Source: Anaeromicrobium sp.
Lineage (GTDB): Bacteria > Bacillota > Clostridia > Peptostreptococcales > Thermotaleaceae
Length of the DNA stretch: 34,929 bases
Assembly (NCBI RefSeq): GCF_025210435.1
Contig: NZ_JAOART010000118.1
Span: 1-34,929, forward strand
Direction: 5' to 3'
Of this stretch, positions 34,286 to 34,929 are shown piece after piece. Positions within the stretch are counted from its first letter, which is position 1, and each line of letters begins with the position of its first letter. The notes under the pieces are model-generated. The model saw only the letters and a list, made by a program, of their open reading frames with translations, had not been told where the DNA came from and did no database searches. The position numbers were made by a program, and so were the translations under genes.

Positions 34286-34313
34286 AATATTTCCTTTAAT
34301 GGAGGTTAGGAGC

Positions 34314-34472
34314 ATGGTATTTGGAAAGTTTGATACTTATACCGTTAAGTCTGGAGTTACTCTGTGGTCTATAGGAACATATTGTAACATCACAGTCTTA
34401 GAGTTGATTAAACTCAATGGATTAACAGGTAGTTTAATTTATCAAAATCAAACATTAAAAATAAGGAAATGA
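34314..34472 (+). CDS. LysM-domain mini-protein
   Basis: 52-aa protein that is almost exactly one LysM domain: DTYTVKSGVTLWSIG (the usual YTVxxGDTLWxIA pattern), TVLELIKLNGL and LIYQNQTLKI. LysM binds peptidoglycan or related N-acetylglucosamine polymers. It has no signal peptide or partner domain, which suggests a role inside the cell, in the spore or in a phage-tail-like structure rather than as a secreted hydrolase. A GGAGGTTAGGAG ribosome site precedes the ATG. The next gene starts 16 bp later, so the two form an operon. Confidence 0.85.
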   Translation: MVFGKFDTYTVKSGVTLWSIGTYCNITVLELIKLNGLTGSLIYQNQTLKIRK

Positions 34473-34488
34473 AAAGGGAGGTTTTAAA

Positions 34489-34929
34489 ATGATACAAGTT
34501 AGAACTAAAGAAGATCTGAAGAATGTAAAAACTAATCTTAGTGGAAGTTATAAGTTAATGAATGACATTGACTTGCAAGGAGAAAATTGGGAGCCAATAG
34601 GCGCAGAAAAAAATCCATTTAAAGGAACGCTTGATGGGAATGGGTTTGTTATTAAGAATTTGACAATAAATAAAAGTGAGCAAAAAGGTGTAGGTCTATT
34701 TTCATATGTAGAAGATGCAAAAATAATAAATATTACATTAGAAAATCCTCGAGTAAAAGGACATGAGAGGACAGCAGGACTTATAGGATCAGGAAAAGGA
34801 TCGTCTATTGAAAACAGTCATATAAAGAAAAAAGGACAAATAACAGGAAACAATTATATAGGTGGTATCATAGGTTTAGGCGAGAATATAAGGATAATTG
34901 GATGCTCAGCAACAGATTCAATCATAAAA
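34489..34929 (+). CDS. GLUG-motif repeat protein, N-terminal part (continues past window)
   Basis: The first 147 codons are open to the window edge. After MIQVRTKEDLKNVKTNLSGS comes YKLMNDIDLQGENWEPIG and the repeat motif FKGTLDGNGFVIKNLTI, followed by GLFSYVEDAKIINITLENPR and a further GGIIGLGENIRIIGCSA unit. These are the right-handed beta-helix/GLUG repeats of surface or adhesin-like proteins. No signal peptide is present at the N-terminus, which is odd for a surface protein and matches the signal-less LysM neighbour. GGGAGG precedes the ATG. The C-terminal architecture cannot be seen. Confidence 0.85.
   Translation, partial: MIQVRTKEDLKNVKTNLSGSYKLMNDIDLQGENWEPIGAEKNPFKGTLDGNGFVIKNLTINKSEQKGVGLFSYVEDAKIINITLENPRVKGHERTAGLIGSGKGSSIENSHIKKKGQITGNNYIGGIIGLGENIRIIGCSATDSIIK

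Larger units (their letters stand above)
33600..34313. other. 714-bp intergenic region at a probable locus boundary
   Basis: No gene found in any frame. It holds two terminators (33757-33802, 33860-33900), a 30-bp imperfect palindrome (34231-34260), a small hairpin (34271-34285) and very AT-rich filler. The stretch CCCTTACATGTACTCATATGG near 33660 vaguely resembles the element B centre but is too weak to call. Confidence 0.6.

Noticed and set aside
1-34929. tRNA, rRNA or tmRNA genes.
   Set aside because: No TPsiC-like GGTTCGAATCC arm or other conserved RNA landmark was found; GGTTC in element A is part of its own hairpin.

Overview
The window looks like an origin-proximal piece of a low-GC, Gram-positive, anaerobic clostridial chromosome. 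The pointers are strongly AT-rich DNA, AGGAGG-type ribosome sites with frequent TTG/GTG starts, the order MazG-like / DUF2232 / GdpP / rplI / dnaB with purA nearby, and a near-perfect ParB-binding (parS) palindrome at 6360-6375. It resembles the Alkaliphilus/Peptostreptococcales side of Clostridia, but I cannot name a species.

Layout. 1-491: two tandem copies of a structured intergenic repeat (element A). 492-9049: housekeeping block (MazG-like, YybS-like membrane protein, c-di-AMP phosphodiesterase GdpP, ribosomal protein L9, DnaB, ferritin-like protein, parS, GNAT, DUF1858 protein, PurA). 9174-16340: a carbohydrate-type sensing and use locus. A YesN/YesM-type two-component system on the minus strand diverges from a solute-binding protein, a TIM-barrel isomerase/epimerase and an MFS permease. 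No ABC permease is present, so the binding protein may serve sensing. 16997-23741: a catabolic operon behind a convincing sigma-54 promoter, encoding an SDR dehydrogenase, a divergent two-subunit glycine-decarboxylase P-protein (PA/PB), an AcoX-like ATP-NAD-kinase-family protein and an NhaC antiporter. A fragment that may be its former sigma-54 activator lies just upstream. 24162-26272: minus-strand TVP38-like protein and methyltransferase, a duplicated NhaC fragment, a DUF2442 gene and a frameshifted DUF4160 gene. 26576-28671: a compact XRE / ImmA-IrrE (HDxxH) / PIN-like module with its own operators. 29079-33599: an RND pump with a lipoprotein adaptor. 34314-end: a LysM mini-protein and the start of a GLUG-type surface protein.

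Two families of intergenic inverted-repeat elements run through the window. Element A is about 240 bp (four copies, one cut by the window edge, plus a deletion derivative). It has a conserved core of about 100 nt with several possible internal stems, and its flanking arms show compensatory changes and apparent arm exchange between copies. Element B is about 160 bp (four copies), always just downstream of a stop codon, twice inside operons; one copy supplies the nhaC stop codon. Neither carries a transposase; both look like MITE-type or structured-RNA elements.

The most interesting candidates are the sigma-54 P-protein-like operon, element A as a possible structured RNA or mobile element, and the XRE/ImmA/PIN module.
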